This document shows, one piece after another, positions 17,347 to 25,354 of a DNA stretch of 64,000 nt. The stretch is from CAWACP01 sp963832965. Its GTDB lineage: Bacteria > Acidobacteriota > Terriglobia > Bryobacterales > Bryobacteraceae. Under the pieces are notes generated by a model. That model made no database searches, was not told where the DNA came from, and saw nothing but the letters and a program-made list of their open reading frames with translations. The position numbers and the translations under genes were made by a program. Location: positions 806,001 through 870,000 of the forward strand of contig CAWHVW010000005.1 in assembly GCA_963832965.1 (NCBI GenBank). Direction: 5' to 3'. Every line of letters begins with the position of its first letter. The first letter of the stretch is position 1.

Positions 17347-17901
17347 ATGGCCGACGTTGACACTACGTTCGATCTGAGTCTGCCGCCCGAGTTGTTCGCC
17401 CGAGTGGACGGACAGGGGGGCGAGGGACTGGGCGAGAGCGTGCTCACCACCACGCTGGACAAAGCGGTCAACTGGGCGCGCCGGAACTCCATCTGGCCCA
17501 TGAGCTTCGGCCTGGCCTGCTGCGCCATCGAGATGATGTCGATCATCGCTTCGCGTTTTGACATTTCGCGATTCGGGGCGGAAGTGATGCGCGGGTCGCC
17601 GCGGCAGTCGGATCTGATGATCATCGCGGGACGGGTTTCCAACAAGATGGCCCCGGTGATCCGGCGACTGTATGAGCAGATGCCCGAGCCCAAGTGGGTC
17701 ATTTCCATGGGGGCGTGCGCGACTTCCACGGGCGTATTCAGCAACTACGCTCTGATCCCGGTGAACCAGGTGATTCCCGTTGACGTGTACGTTCCGGGAT
17801 GCCCGCCGCGGCCCGAGCAACTGATCTACGCGATCATGATGCTGCAGAAGAAGATCGACGGAGAACGCGGCACCATCAAGAAGGTCCTGAACCTCGCCTG
17901 A
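17347..17901 (+). CDS. nuoB: NADH-quinone oxidoreductase subunit B, isolated
   Basis: 184 residues. The N2 [4Fe-4S] cluster ligands are visible: the adjacent Cys pair in GLACCAIEMM, Cys in SMGACATST, and Cys in VPGCPPRPE. NuoB joins the peripheral arm of complex I to the membrane arm and holds the last cluster before quinone. No other nuo gene is next to it: malQ is upstream and the flagellar genes follow. It may be a second copy or a displaced member of a split complex I set. The start ATG at 17347 gives a normal N-terminus. Confidence 0.95.
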   Translation: MADVDTTFDLSLPPELFARVDGQGGEGLGESVLTTTLDKAVNWARRNSIWPMSFGLACCAIEMMSIIASRFDISRFGAEVMRGSPRQSDLMIIAGRVSNKMAPVIRRLYEQMPEPKWVISMGACATSTGVFSNYALIPVNQVIPVDVYVPGCPPRPEQLIYAIMMLQKKIDGERGTIKKVLNLA

Positions 17902-17942
17902 GCGGGGTTGTCAACTTTTTCTTTCTTCGTAGACATATCAAC

Positions 17943-17969
17943 TAAGAGAAGCCCCTCGGCTGCCGATAA
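17943..17969 (+). promoter_or_regulatory. Sigma-28 (FliA)-like promoter before flaG
   Basis: GCCGATAA at 17962-17969 is an exact match to the enteric FliA -10 element. Eleven bases upstream, the classical spacing, TAAGAGAA (17943-17950) keeps only the TAA of TAAAGTTT. It lies 44 bases before flaG and 66 bases after nuoB, so it would drive flaG and perhaps fliS. The fliA gene is in the same window. Confidence 0.5.
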
Positions 17970-18013
17970 GGCAGGTAAAAGGAGGGCGCGGGCCGTCCTC
18001 GCCGCGTTCGACA

Positions 18014-18295
18014 ATGGCCATTTCATCGGTCACTCAACAAGAGCATCTGCTGGCCAGCACGCCGCAGCCTGTGCCGCAAGGGCGGGTCGCCGAGCGCAAG
18101 CAGTTAATGCAGGCGGTGAGGGAAGTCAACAAGAGCGAGATGCTGGGCGAAGACAACGAACTGACATTCGTTATGGATCTGAAAGCGCGCCAGATGGTGA
18201 TGCGCGTGGTGAATCGGCAGACCGACGAAGTTGTATTCCAGATTCCCCAGGATTACGTCCTGCGAATGGCTGAAGAACTCAAACGCAATTCCTGA
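18014..18295 (+). CDS. flaG: FlaG-family flagellar protein
   Basis: 93 residues. A polar N-terminus is followed by the FlaG core: LTFVMDLKARQMVMRVVNRQ then EVVFQIPQDYVLRMAEEL, the last phrase being diagnostic. FlaG proteins affect filament length or assembly; mechanism is poorly known. It precedes fliS, which chaperones flagellin, as in many genomes where flaG, fliD and fliS are clustered; fliD is absent here. The ATG at 18014 has no near ribosome-binding site; an AAAGGAGG at 17978-17985 is too far away. Confidence 0.8.
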   Translation: MAISSVTQQEHLLASTPQPVPQGRVAERKQLMQAVREVNKSEMLGEDNELTFVMDLKARQMVMRVVNRQTDEVVFQIPQDYVLRMAEELKRNS

Positions 18296-18311
18296 ACGGG
18301 TGCGCCGATAA
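18285..18311 (+). promoter_or_regulatory. Second sigma-28-like -10 element before fliS
   Basis: GCCGATAA recurs at 18304-18311, seventeen bases before the fliS ATG. The matching -35 position (18285-18292, GCAATTCC) resembles the consensus in only three of eight bases and lies within the end of flaG. A weak late-class promoter for fliS is possible. Confidence 0.35.
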
Positions 18312-18327
18312 GGGAGTAAAGGATTGA

Positions 18328-18756
18328 ATGCGGCACTCTGTTTACCACAGATATCGGGAAGCGGAAATTCTGTCGGCGAGCCCGCTCCACCTGGTTTGCC
18401 TTCTGTACCGCGGCGCGATCGAGGCCATTGCAACGGCGCGGCAGTGCCTGGCCGGGAGGGACATCGCCGGACGTTCGCGCGCCGTCAACAAAGCTCTGAA
18501 GATTACCACGGAGCTGATTTTCACTCTCGATCACCAGAAAGGCGCGGAGTTGAGCAGGAAGCTGGTGGAGCTGTACGACTACGTACAGCGCCTACTCATC
18601 GACGCCAATTGCCGGCAGGCTGATGCGCCCATGGCTGAAGCGCAAACGCTGATGGTCACCCTGCTGGAGGCGTGGGAGACTTGCGAGTCCGCGTCAGTGG
18701 CGCAGGATTTGCCATTGGAGGAAGGCGAGTACGTGCCCGTCAGTTGCGCAGGGTAG
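18328..18756 (+). CDS. fliS: Flagellin export chaperone FliS
   Basis: 142 residues. The helical-bundle pattern of FliS is clear: the Tyr-rich start (VYHRYREAEILSASPLHLV), then LYRGAIEAIATARQCL and LVELYDYVQRLLIDANCR. FliS binds the C-terminus of flagellin in the cytosol and prevents early polymerisation; it can also bind FlgM. An AAAGGA lies four bases before the ATG. No flagellin gene is in the window, so the main client is encoded elsewhere. Confidence 0.88.
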   Translation: MRHSVYHRYREAEILSASPLHLVCLLYRGAIEAIATARQCLAGRDIAGRSRAVNKALKITTELIFTLDHQKGAELSRKLVELYDYVQRLLIDANCRQADAPMAEAQTLMVTLLEAWETCESASVAQDLPLEEGEYVPVSCAG

Positions 18757-18771
18757 GCAGACTACGCAGCC

Positions 18772-19037
18772 TTAGCGCGAATTGCTGTCGAGCATGTCGT
18801 CGACAATGCCGTGCGCGATATCCTCGGCTGGAACGTGGTACGTTCCTTGTTCCACCTGAACGCGAAGCTCCTCAATTCTCGCGGAACGCGAAGGGTCGGA
18901 TGCGCTTGCAGCGGGAGCGCCGGACAGCTCTACGCGATCTTCGGTGGAAGCCGCGTCCGGTTCCGGCCGCGCTGCGATATTTGCGGGCCTGGCCCCGGGT
19001 CCGGAGGCGTCACCGGCGGGCTGTTACCGATCTTCAT
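18772..19037 (-). pseudogene. flgM: Anti-sigma-28 factor FlgM split by a -1 frameshift
   Basis: The ATG at 19037 overlaps the flgJ stop by four bases (ATGA) and begins MKIGNSPPVTPPDPG, a FlgM-like N-terminus. That frame stops at codon 36. The -1 frame, with no start codon of its own, continues as ANIAARPEPDAAS, then ARIEELRVQVEQGTYHV and AEDIAHGIVDDML, which is the FlgM sigma-binding half, and stops at 18772. The heptamer C-CCG-GGG at 18993-18999 fits the X-XXY-YYZ slippery pattern and could join both parts into 88 residues. A single missing base, a real mutation, or programmed frameshifting are all possible. Confidence 0.75.
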
Positions 19038-19312
19038 TCCGTCTTTCCGAGCTCAGTCTTCACCATTGTAGCGATCCCCAGACCGCCGCGAGCTGCCAAA
19101 GCCTGGGCGAGCTGTTCTTCGGCCAGTTCCAGGAATGTTGAGTTCTCACCAGGGTCGCTGTCAGTATCTTCCTCGGCCGATTCCCGCACCGAACGCAGCA
19201 TCTGCCCGACGAACATCGCTTCGAACTGCTCGGCCGCGTGGCCGAGGCCGCTGGTTGCGCTGGGCTGCGCCGAGGAGAGCGGCTGGGGAAGTGCCGCAGA
19301 ATCGATCCTCAT
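19034..19312 (-). CDS. flgJ: Rod-binding protein, FlgJ N-terminal type
   Basis: 92 residues. It matches only the rod-binding domain of FlgJ: AAEQFEAMFVGQMLRSVRES is the typical phrase, and ENSTFLELAEEQLAQALAARGGLGIA the conserved end. The muramidase domain found in enteric FlgJ is absent, as in many other phyla, so peptidoglycan cutting during rod growth would need another enzyme. It overlaps flgI and flgM by four bases on each side. Confidence 0.87.
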   Translation of the reverse strand: MRIDSAALPQPLSSAQPSATSGLGHAAEQFEAMFVGQMLRSVRESAEEDTDSDPGENSTFLELAEEQLAQALAARGGLGIATMVKTELGKTE

Positions 19313-20406
19313 ATGATCTCCAGGTCGGCTTCAATAGCGCCCGCTGCCTTTAACGCCTGCAGTATGGCGATAATATCGCGAGGGGTGGAACCGGTGGCCA
19401 CCAGCGCCCTTACTAATTCGTCCACGGTAGCGCCGGTTTTGAGGCTGACGTTCTTTACAGCCTCCTGCCGGGCCGCCACCCGCGTTTGCGACGAAGCCAC
19501 CGTCTCGCCGTTTGACAGCGGCGCGGGTTGCGATACCGTCTCTGTCGTCTGAATATCCACGGTGAGTGCGCCGTGTAGTATGGTCACCGGCGAGATGGTC
19601 ACGTCGCGGCCCATGACCACCGTGCCGGTGCGCTCGTTCACCACCACCCGGGCGGCATGATCGGCCTCCACGGAGAGTTCCTGCAACGCAGCGATGAAGT
19701 CCACCGTATGGCTTCTGAACTTTGCCGGAACCTCTACCGTGATCAGCGCCGAGTTGTCCGCTTGCGCCAACCCGTTCCCGTTCTCGGCAAAGCGCTCGTC
19801 GATAGCCCGCGTGATCCGGGCCGCGGTAGTATAGTCGGGACTCCGGAGTTGCAGGCGCAGGTGCTCGCGGGGCTCTACCGAGGGAGCGACGCGTTCGATG
19901 ATGGCCCCATTGGGAACGCGGCCGGCGGTCGGATGATTGACGGTCTTCGTGCCGCCGCGGCCGCCGGCCACGAAGCCGCCGGTCACCACCGACCCCTGTG
20001 CTACGGCATAGACCTGATTGTCCGGACCCTTGAGCGGAGTCATCACCAGCAGTCCGCCCTGCAGATTTGACGCATCGCCAACCGCGGCCACGGTAATGTC
20101 CAGACGCGCGCCCGGCTGCCCGAAGGGAGGGAGGGTCGCGGTTACGATGACGGCGGCGGTGTTCTTGACCTGAATGGCCGAGGGCTGCACCGTTACCCCC
20201 ATGCGCGACAGCAGATTCGTCAGTGTTTGCGCGGAGAAGACAGTGGTGACTTTGTCGCCGGTCCCGTTCAGCCCCACCACCAGCCCGTAGCCTACCAACT
20301 GGTTGTCGCGCACGCCCTCCAGGCTGGCCAGGTCCCTGATCTTCGTGGGCGCCGCAAGCGCGCTCACGGCGGCGACAATCAGCGCGATCACGGTACGGGG
20401 GCTCAT
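19309..20406 (-). CDS. flgI: Flagellar P-ring protein FlgI
   Basis: 365 residues, the family length. A signal peptide (about 1-19) is followed by the hallmark KIRDLASLEGVRDNQLVGYG and LVVGLNGTGDK. FlgI forms the ring in the peptidoglycan layer around the rod, which implies a Gram-negative type envelope. The gene sits two bases after flgH and overlaps flgJ by four bases, within the leftward basal-body operon. Confidence 0.97.
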   Translation of the reverse strand: MSPRTVIALIVAAVSALAAPTKIRDLASLEGVRDNQLVGYGLVVGLNGTGDKVTTVFSAQTLTNLLSRMGVTVQPSAIQVKNTAAVIVTATLPPFGQPGARLDITVAAVGDASNLQGGLLVMTPLKGPDNQVYAVAQGSVVTGGFVAGGRGGTKTVNHPTAGRVPNGAIIERVAPSVEPREHLRLQLRSPDYTTAARITRAIDERFAENGNGLAQADNSALITVEVPAKFRSHTVDFIAALQELSVEADHAARVVVNERTGTVVMGRDVTISPVTILHGALTVDIQTTETVSQPAPLSNGETVASSQTRVAARQEAVKNVSLKTGATVDELVRALVATGSTPRDIIAILQALKAAGAIEADLEII

Positions 20407-20408
20407 GA

Positions 20409-21095
20409 TCAGAAGGGCAACAAGCCAAGCAGCAGGCGGTAGAGGATGAACGGGCGGCGTACGGCGTCCCCGACCATTCCCTTGCCGTTTACACTGACTT
20501 CGAGGTCTGCGATCTGCGCCGAATTGATGGTGTTGACGGGAGACACATCGTCGGGCCGGACCATTCCGCGCACCAGCACGATCTGCTTCTCGCCGTTCAC
20601 CGTAATTGCCTTTCGGCCCGAGATAATCAGATTGCCGTTCGCGGTGACCCCGCTGACTTCGGCGCTGAGCGTGGTGCTCAGGGTGTTCGTGCGGCTGGTT
20701 GTTCCCGTGCCCTGCAACTCCTGGTCGTTACTCAGGTTGGCCAGGTTGGCCAGCGGACCGGTGGCTCTTGTAATACCCGCCAGTGCGCTGAGGGAATTGG
20801 CGATGCTTGATTTTCGTGAGGTGTTCGTCGCTCCGGTGGTGACTGCCGAGGCCTGATCGGACACGAGTATGGTAATCACATCGTGGATCTGGCTGGCCCG
20901 CAGATCGCGGGCGAGGTCGGCCAGCCGTCCCCCGCTCGAATAGAGTGAGCCGGGCGAGGACTGCACGGGCTGCGGCGCCGGAAGTTGCATGGGTACGCTA
21001 TTTGCGGGAACGGTCTGCTGTTTGTTGCGCCCGTCCGTCGCGACGGCCGCAAACAGGAGCGATGCGATCAGGACCAGCGCGCCATAGCGGTTCAT
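20409..21095 (-). CDS. flgH: Flagellar L-ring protein FlgH
   Basis: 228 residues. After a signal-like N-terminus (MNRYGALVLIASLLFAAVA) come FlgH phrases: SLYSSGGRLADLARDLRA, IHDVITILVSDQAS, and near the end NGEKQIVLVRGMVRPDDV and IADLEVSVNGKGMVGDA. FlgH normally is a lipoprotein anchored in the outer membrane, but no lipobox cysteine is seen at the signal end here, so anchoring may differ. It overlaps flgA by four bases. Confidence 0.94.
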   Translation of the reverse strand: MNRYGALVLIASLLFAAVATDGRNKQQTVPANSVPMQLPAPQPVQSSPGSLYSSGGRLADLARDLRASQIHDVITILVSDQASAVTTGATNTSRKSSIANSLSALAGITRATGPLANLANLSNDQELQGTGTTSRTNTLSTTLSAEVSGVTANGNLIISGRKAITVNGEKQIVLVRGMVRPDDVSPVNTINSAQIADLEVSVNGKGMVGDAVRRPFILYRLLLGLLPF

Positions 21096-22006
21096 GATCC
21101 GTCTCCTCGTCCGGCGCGAACCACCGCCCGGTCCCGGCCTTCAATCACAGCGCGAAAGCTGCTGTTTGTCGACGGATTCTTCAAGAGGATGGTGTCTCCC
21201 TTCCGGCCCCCGGACGTGGCCACCGCGTCCAGAGTGACGCGGGCATTTCCGCTCACTGCCAGAACCCGGACAGTATCTCCGGGACGGATCTCCCGAGGCT
21301 CTTCGAGGACTGCAACGGCAATCTCCTGACCTGCGCGGATGGGCCGCCGCGCGACCCGCCCGACAATGCTCTCGATGTTGCCGCCACCGCCGCTCCGAAG
21401 CAACGGGAAGCGCGGCAGCTCGGCGATGCGGACCTGATCCCGTTCAATTGGTTTCCCTGGCGGGATATCGCTTGCGGCCAGCAGACACGTCGTCATAGTG
21501 GTCAATCGCACCCTGGCCCAGATCTCCATGCTTCGAGTTTCGGTATACAGGGCGCGCCCGCGCCAGAGGACGGGGGCGTCGGACTGGGAGAGCGGCGGCG
21601 AATTCAGTCCGGATAGCTGGAAGACCAGCCGGCCCGGCGGAACTCCATTGCGGGAATGGTCGATGATGCTGATTTGTACCGCCTTATCCGGGAAGGCCAG
21701 GGACATAGCCGCGTGCAGTTCCTGCTCGGTCACCTGACGAAGTACTCTTTCAAAGCACACACCGCCCTCCGGGAGGTCGCTGGCGCCCACTCCCGCGCGC
21801 TGTGCCGCCGACTCGAGGTCGCGAAGCGTGAAGATGCGGCGCACGCCTGGCTCGGGAGCCAGACCGAGGATGCTCGCCGGATCCGCCGCCGCGAAGCTCT
21901 CCACGGCACGGGCCAGATCGCTCGCGTGAATTTCTTCCCCGCTGACCTGGACGCAGCCGCAAAACGCCGGTTCGATTGCCAGAAGAATGATCCAGGCCGT
22001 CTTCAT
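21092..22006 (-). CDS. flgA: P-ring assembly chaperone FlgA
   Basis: 304 residues. A signal peptide (about 1-17) is followed by a poorly conserved N-terminal half and, from about residue 175, the SAF-type domain with ASDIPPGKPIERDQVR and RPIRAGQEIAV, then the C-terminal beta region ending KNPSTNSSFRAVI. FlgA helps FlgI subunits polymerise in the periplasm. It overlaps flgG upstream and flgH downstream by four bases each. The N-terminal half is longer than in enteric FlgA. Confidence 0.9.
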   Translation of the reverse strand: MKTAWIILLAIEPAFCGCVQVSGEEIHASDLARAVESFAAADPASILGLAPEPGVRRIFTLRDLESAAQRAGVGASDLPEGGVCFERVLRQVTEQELHAAMSLAFPDKAVQISIIDHSRNGVPPGRLVFQLSGLNSPPLSQSDAPVLWRGRALYTETRSMEIWARVRLTTMTTCLLAASDIPPGKPIERDQVRIAELPRFPLLRSGGGGNIESIVGRVARRPIRAGQEIAVAVLEEPREIRPGDTVRVLAVSGNARVTLDAVATSGGRKGDTILLKNPSTNSSFRAVIEGRDRAVVRAGRGDGS

Positions 22007-22794
22007 TGCGGAATCTGGTTGACCTCCTGGTACATTTCGTCGGCCGCATGAACTACCTTGGAGTTGGCTTCATAAGCTCGCTGGGTGACGATCATATTTA
22101 CAAATTCATCCACCACGCTCACGTTCGATTGCTCGATGTAACCTTGGAGCAAAGTGCCGATTCCCTCCTGCCCTCCAGGCACTCCCACAATCGGTTCGCC
22201 GGAGGCGTCGGTGGGAACGAACAGCGTGCCGCCGACGCTGTTGAGGCCGGCGGGATTGGCGAAGTTGGCAAGCTGGATCTGGCCCGCGACCTGTGATGCC
22301 GTCTGCCCGGGTTGCGTATAGCTGACCGTCCCGTCGGCCGCGATGGTGATCGACTGGGCCTGGGCTGGAACGGTGATCTGCGGCTGGACGGGATTGCCAT
22401 CGGCGGTTACCAGATTCCCGTCGTTGTTCAGCTCGAAATTTCCCGCGCGGGTATAGGCCAGCGTTCCGTCGGGTCTCTGTACCTGAAAGAAGCCTTTGCC
22501 CTGGATGACCACATCCAGGGGGTTGTCCGTCTCCTGGAAGTTCCCCTGGGTAAAAATGATCTCGTTGGAGGCCGGGCGCGTGCCGAGACCCAGCTGCAGG
22601 CCGCTGGGTACGATGGTCTGGGCGCCGGCGGCGGCGCCCGGTTGAATAAGGTTCTGATAGAGGAGATCCTCGAATTGCGTTCGCCGCATCTTGAACCCGG
22701 TGGTGTTGGAGTTGGCCAGATTGTTGGCGATGTTATCCAGATTCAGCTGTTCGGCAGACATTCCGCTGCCCGCGCTGTAGAGTGCCCTGATCAT
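22003..22794 (-). CDS. flgG: Distal rod protein FlgG
   Basis: 263 residues, the normal length. The N-terminal rod motif is complete (MIRALYSAGSGMSAEQLNLD then NIANNLANSNTTGFK), and the C-terminus has EFVNMIVTQRAYEANSKV followed by DEMYQEVNQI. FlgG polymerises into the distal rod that passes through the P and L rings. It has no signal peptide, as expected for export through the flagellar gate. It lies 32 bases after flgF. Confidence 0.97.
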   Translation of the reverse strand: MIRALYSAGSGMSAEQLNLDNIANNLANSNTTGFKMRRTQFEDLLYQNLIQPGAAAGAQTIVPSGLQLGLGTRPASNEIIFTQGNFQETDNPLDVVIQGKGFFQVQRPDGTLAYTRAGNFELNNDGNLVTADGNPVQPQITVPAQAQSITIAADGTVSYTQPGQTASQVAGQIQLANFANPAGLNSVGGTLFVPTDASGEPIVGVPGGQEGIGTLLQGYIEQSNVSVVDEFVNMIVTQRAYEANSKVVHAADEMYQEVNQIPQ

Positions 22795-22826
22795 GCCGTA
22801 CTCCTTTCATGCATCCCCATCGGCCG

Positions 22827-23573
22827 TCATCCGCTGGTCCTGGCGACTTCCTGAATCGCCTGCTGGTTCATCTGATTGCCCAGAGACATGGCCTTTTGCA
22901 GCATTTCGAACTGGCGCATTACGCTCACCAGCCGCACCGCTGTTTCGGCCGGCTGAACGTTGGCGGCCTCCACGTCGCCCTGACGGACCCGCGCGGACGA
23001 GGCAACCGGTGTCAGGTCAGAAGCCGAAAGTTGGAACGAGTTGTTTCCCTGCTTGCTAAGCGCCAGCGGCGCAGTGAATTGCACCACTTTGAGTTGTCCC
23101 GTGACCGCGCCGTTCTGGCGAATCTCTCCGGTATCGGAAACCTCCACGGGTTGAGCGGAGTCGAGCCGAATCGGATTATTGTCGCTTCCCTGCACTGGAT
23201 CGCCATCGCGGGTGGAGAGAACGCCCTGCGGGTCGATATGAAAATCGCCGCCGCGGGTGTATTTCGCGCCGGACGGAGTTTGCGCGACGAAGAAGCCCGG
23301 GCCGTCGAGCGCGAGGTCCAGAGAGTTGCCGGTGGGCGTGATCACGCCCTGCGAGAAGTCGGTCCAGTTATGATCGACCACGGGCGATTGCACCGCTGGC
23401 GCGCCCGATGCGTCTTGCGCGGCCAGGGCGTCCGCGGATGCCCAGGTGGAGTAGGATTCCCGATCCGCTTTAAAGCCGGTCGCGGAGGCATTGGCGAGAT
23501 TATTCGCCAGCATATCGAGGCTCTCCATGCGAGCGCGCATTCCGCTGGCCGCCGTAGTAGTGAGAGCATCCAT
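22827..23573 (-). CDS. flgF: Proximal rod protein FlgF-like
   Basis: 248 residues from the ATG at 23573. The flagellar rod N-terminus (MESLDMLANNLANASATGFK) and the C-terminal rod region (RLVSVMRQFEMLQKAM) are present, with a short middle domain. Length and position before flgG favour FlgF over other rod or hook proteins. The frame extends 46 codons further upstream, but those residues show no rod character. It is the first gene of the leftward operon, divergent from fliK across about 200 bases. Confidence 0.9.
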   Translation of the reverse strand: MDALTTTAASGMRARMESLDMLANNLANASATGFKADRESYSTWASADALAAQDASGAPAVQSPVVDHNWTDFSQGVITPTGNSLDLALDGPGFFVAQTPSGAKYTRGGDFHIDPQGVLSTRDGDPVQGSDNNPIRLDSAQPVEVSDTGEIRQNGAVTGQLKVVQFTAPLALSKQGNNSFQLSASDLTPVASSARVRQGDVEAANVQPAETAVRLVSVMRQFEMLQKAMSLGNQMNQQAIQEVARTSG

Positions 23574-23654
23574 GGCTACCGATGCGTTGGCAATTTCCGG
23601 GCCGAAACGCAGACGCTCGACTTCCTTTCGGGTGCGCAGTGCCTGGTTCCCAAT

Positions 23655-23670
23655 TGGCACGGATTTTACA
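23655..23670 (+). promoter_or_regulatory. Sigma-54-like promoter candidate upstream of fliK
   Basis: TGGCAC at 23655-23660 is an exact -24 element; after five bases TTACA stands where TTGCA is expected, so the usually invariant -12 GC is broken. It lies about 100 bases before fliK in the divergent flgF/fliK region. The rest of this 200-base gap (23574-23773) shows no better promoter match to me. Confidence 0.3.
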
Positions 23671-23773
23671 CCGATGGCGTGTCTTTTCGGAACATGTCGT
23701 ATCATTTCCAAACGCTGAAATCCTGAACAGCCACGAGAATTAACGTTTTCGCGAATGGCGCTGGAAGTGCCTG

Positions 23774-25354
23774 TTGCCGGTTGTGGCTGCTGTGGCGCTT
23801 CCGACGTTGACGGATACGGCTTCCCGGATGGCTTCCGGGCCGCTTCCCCAGAAGAGTGGCGTTTCCACGGGGGCTAAGCCGGGCCGGCCGGAACAGGGAG
23901 CGAACCAGAATTTTCTTGTGTTGCTTCTCGCCAGCCTCGGGCCGGAACAAGAGACGCCGGTAGCTGCCTCTGACGCGCTAGCGGGAAGTCCCGATGAGGC
24001 TCCGCCGGGAAAGCAGGCAACAAGCGAGGCCAGTTCGCGGCCGCCGGTACGAGACACGCATGGCCTTTCTGGCAGGGAGACCTCGAAAGCCCCGCCCGTT
24101 GCGGCGCGGCCCGCTGAGGTCGCGTATGTAGCGCCCGCACCCGCTGGACTGCCGGCGACGAGCTTCGCCGGACTGACGCTGGACTTTGCTATGGATTCGC
24201 GATCCGGGGACGGGTTTGATTTGAGTCAATCCGGCGAAAGCGGTACGATGTTTTCGACGGGGACGCGTGGGACGCTTCCGCCGACTGAGCTCGTTTCCGG
24301 CGCGGCCGCTCCGAATACAGCACGAATCGACAGTGCCAGCACGTCGGATGTAAGGTCCGCCACGCACAAATCATTTCCAGAAGACGCGCCCGCCTCCGCT
24401 CCGGCGGCGGGTCAGACCGCCTTCGAGGCTCGCATCCAGTTCTCCGCTTCGGGGCATCCGGACGAACTCGCTCCAACCGTCGCCGATGGGCCGCCGAAGG
24501 TTGCGGCGACTGGCGAGCCTGCCGGCGGCAGCGGCAATCAGGTCATGGGGCTGGCGATCGCCGCATCTTCGTCTCATGCTGGCTCGACGCAGGTCAGCAA
24601 TCACAGGGATATCGGGACCGCGGGGGCGGCAAAGCCGCTGACGGATCGTGGGGGTAACCCGTCTTCCGGGGAGGCGTCGGCGACTGACGGGACAAACCCG
24701 GACTCCGCCGGGGAGGAGCAACCGGACTCCGCCAGCCCGAAGAAGGATTCAGGCGATCCGGCGGGCCCTCCGCTTGATGATTCACTTCGAGCGGCGGACC
24801 CGCAAATATCTGCCGCTACCGTTGCGGCCACCGGCCCCGGCCTCGACTCCGCGGTCGCAGCCGCGCAAAAGTCCGTGCCCCCAGCGGCTCCGGCCGGGCA
24901 GGACATGGCGGCGGACAGCCCGCCCACGGCGGCGGCCAGCGCTCCAACGAAGGACATAGCAATCCAGTTGCAGGACCCGGGAGGCGCGCGCGTTGATGTG
25001 CAGGTAATGGATCGCGCCGGGACGGTCCATGTGGTGGTTCGGACACAGGACGACGGCCTGGCCAGAGATCTTCGCACCAACCTGCCCGATCTCGCGCAAA
25101 AGCTGAATCAGCAGGGGATGGAGGCGGACGCCTGGAGCCCGGTTGAAATGCACAACGCCTCCGGAGGACACGAAAACTCCGGGCATGCCCATGAGCGGGG
25201 CTCGGAGGATTCGCACGCATCGGCGGGCGGCCAGGATTCGCCAGGCGGCGATGGAGGTCAACCGCGGCGGCGGCGCCCCGGCCCCGACGATAAGTTGGAC
25301 AAAACTTTCAGTGGACTTCTCACAGGAGCAACGGCATGGCAACCAACCCGGTAG
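23774..25354 (+). CDS. fliK: Flagellar hook-length control protein FliK-like
   Basis: 526 residues. Most of the protein is a low-complexity Ala/Ser/Pro/Gly/Asp region, as expected of the FliK ruler segment. A compact C-terminal domain at about residues 395-465 includes DIAIQLQDPGGARVDVQV and VVVRTQDDGLARDLRTNLPD, which fits the Flg_hook domain that switches export specificity. Its position before flgD and flgE supports the call. The start appears to be TTG with GGAAG six bases upstream; an ATG 18 codons further in is the alternative. The 3' end overlaps flgD by 19 bases. Confidence 0.82.
   Translation: MPVVAAVALPTLTDTASRMASGPLPQKSGVSTGAKPGRPEQGANQNFLVLLLASLGPEQETPVAASDALAGSPDEAPPGKQATSEASSRPPVRDTHGLSGRETSKAPPVAARPAEVAYVAPAPAGLPATSFAGLTLDFAMDSRSGDGFDLSQSGESGTMFSTGTRGTLPPTELVSGAAAPNTARIDSASTSDVRSATHKSFPEDAPASAPAAGQTAFEARIQFSASGHPDELAPTVADGPPKVAATGEPAGGSGNQVMGLAIAASSSHAGSTQVSNHRDIGTAGAAKPLTDRGGNPSSGEASATDGTNPDSAGEEQPDSASPKKDSGDPAGPPLDDSLRAADPQISAATVAATGPGLDSAVAAAQKSVPPAAPAGQDMAADSPPTAAASAPTKDIAIQLQDPGGARVDVQVMDRAGTVHVVVRTQDDGLARDLRTNLPDLAQKLNQQGMEADAWSPVEMHNASGGHENSGHAHERGSEDSHASAGGQDSPGGDGGQPRRRRPGPDDKLDKTFSGLLTGATAWQPTR

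Noticed and set aside
17296..17820. N-terminal extension of malQ across nuoB
   Set aside because: The frame stays open, but the extra residues are the antisense of nuoB and MalQ family length is met from 17280.
17977..17986. Strong ribosome-binding sequence AAAAGGAGGG
   Set aside because: No start codon lies within 5-12 bases in any useful frame; the flaG ATG is 28 bases away.
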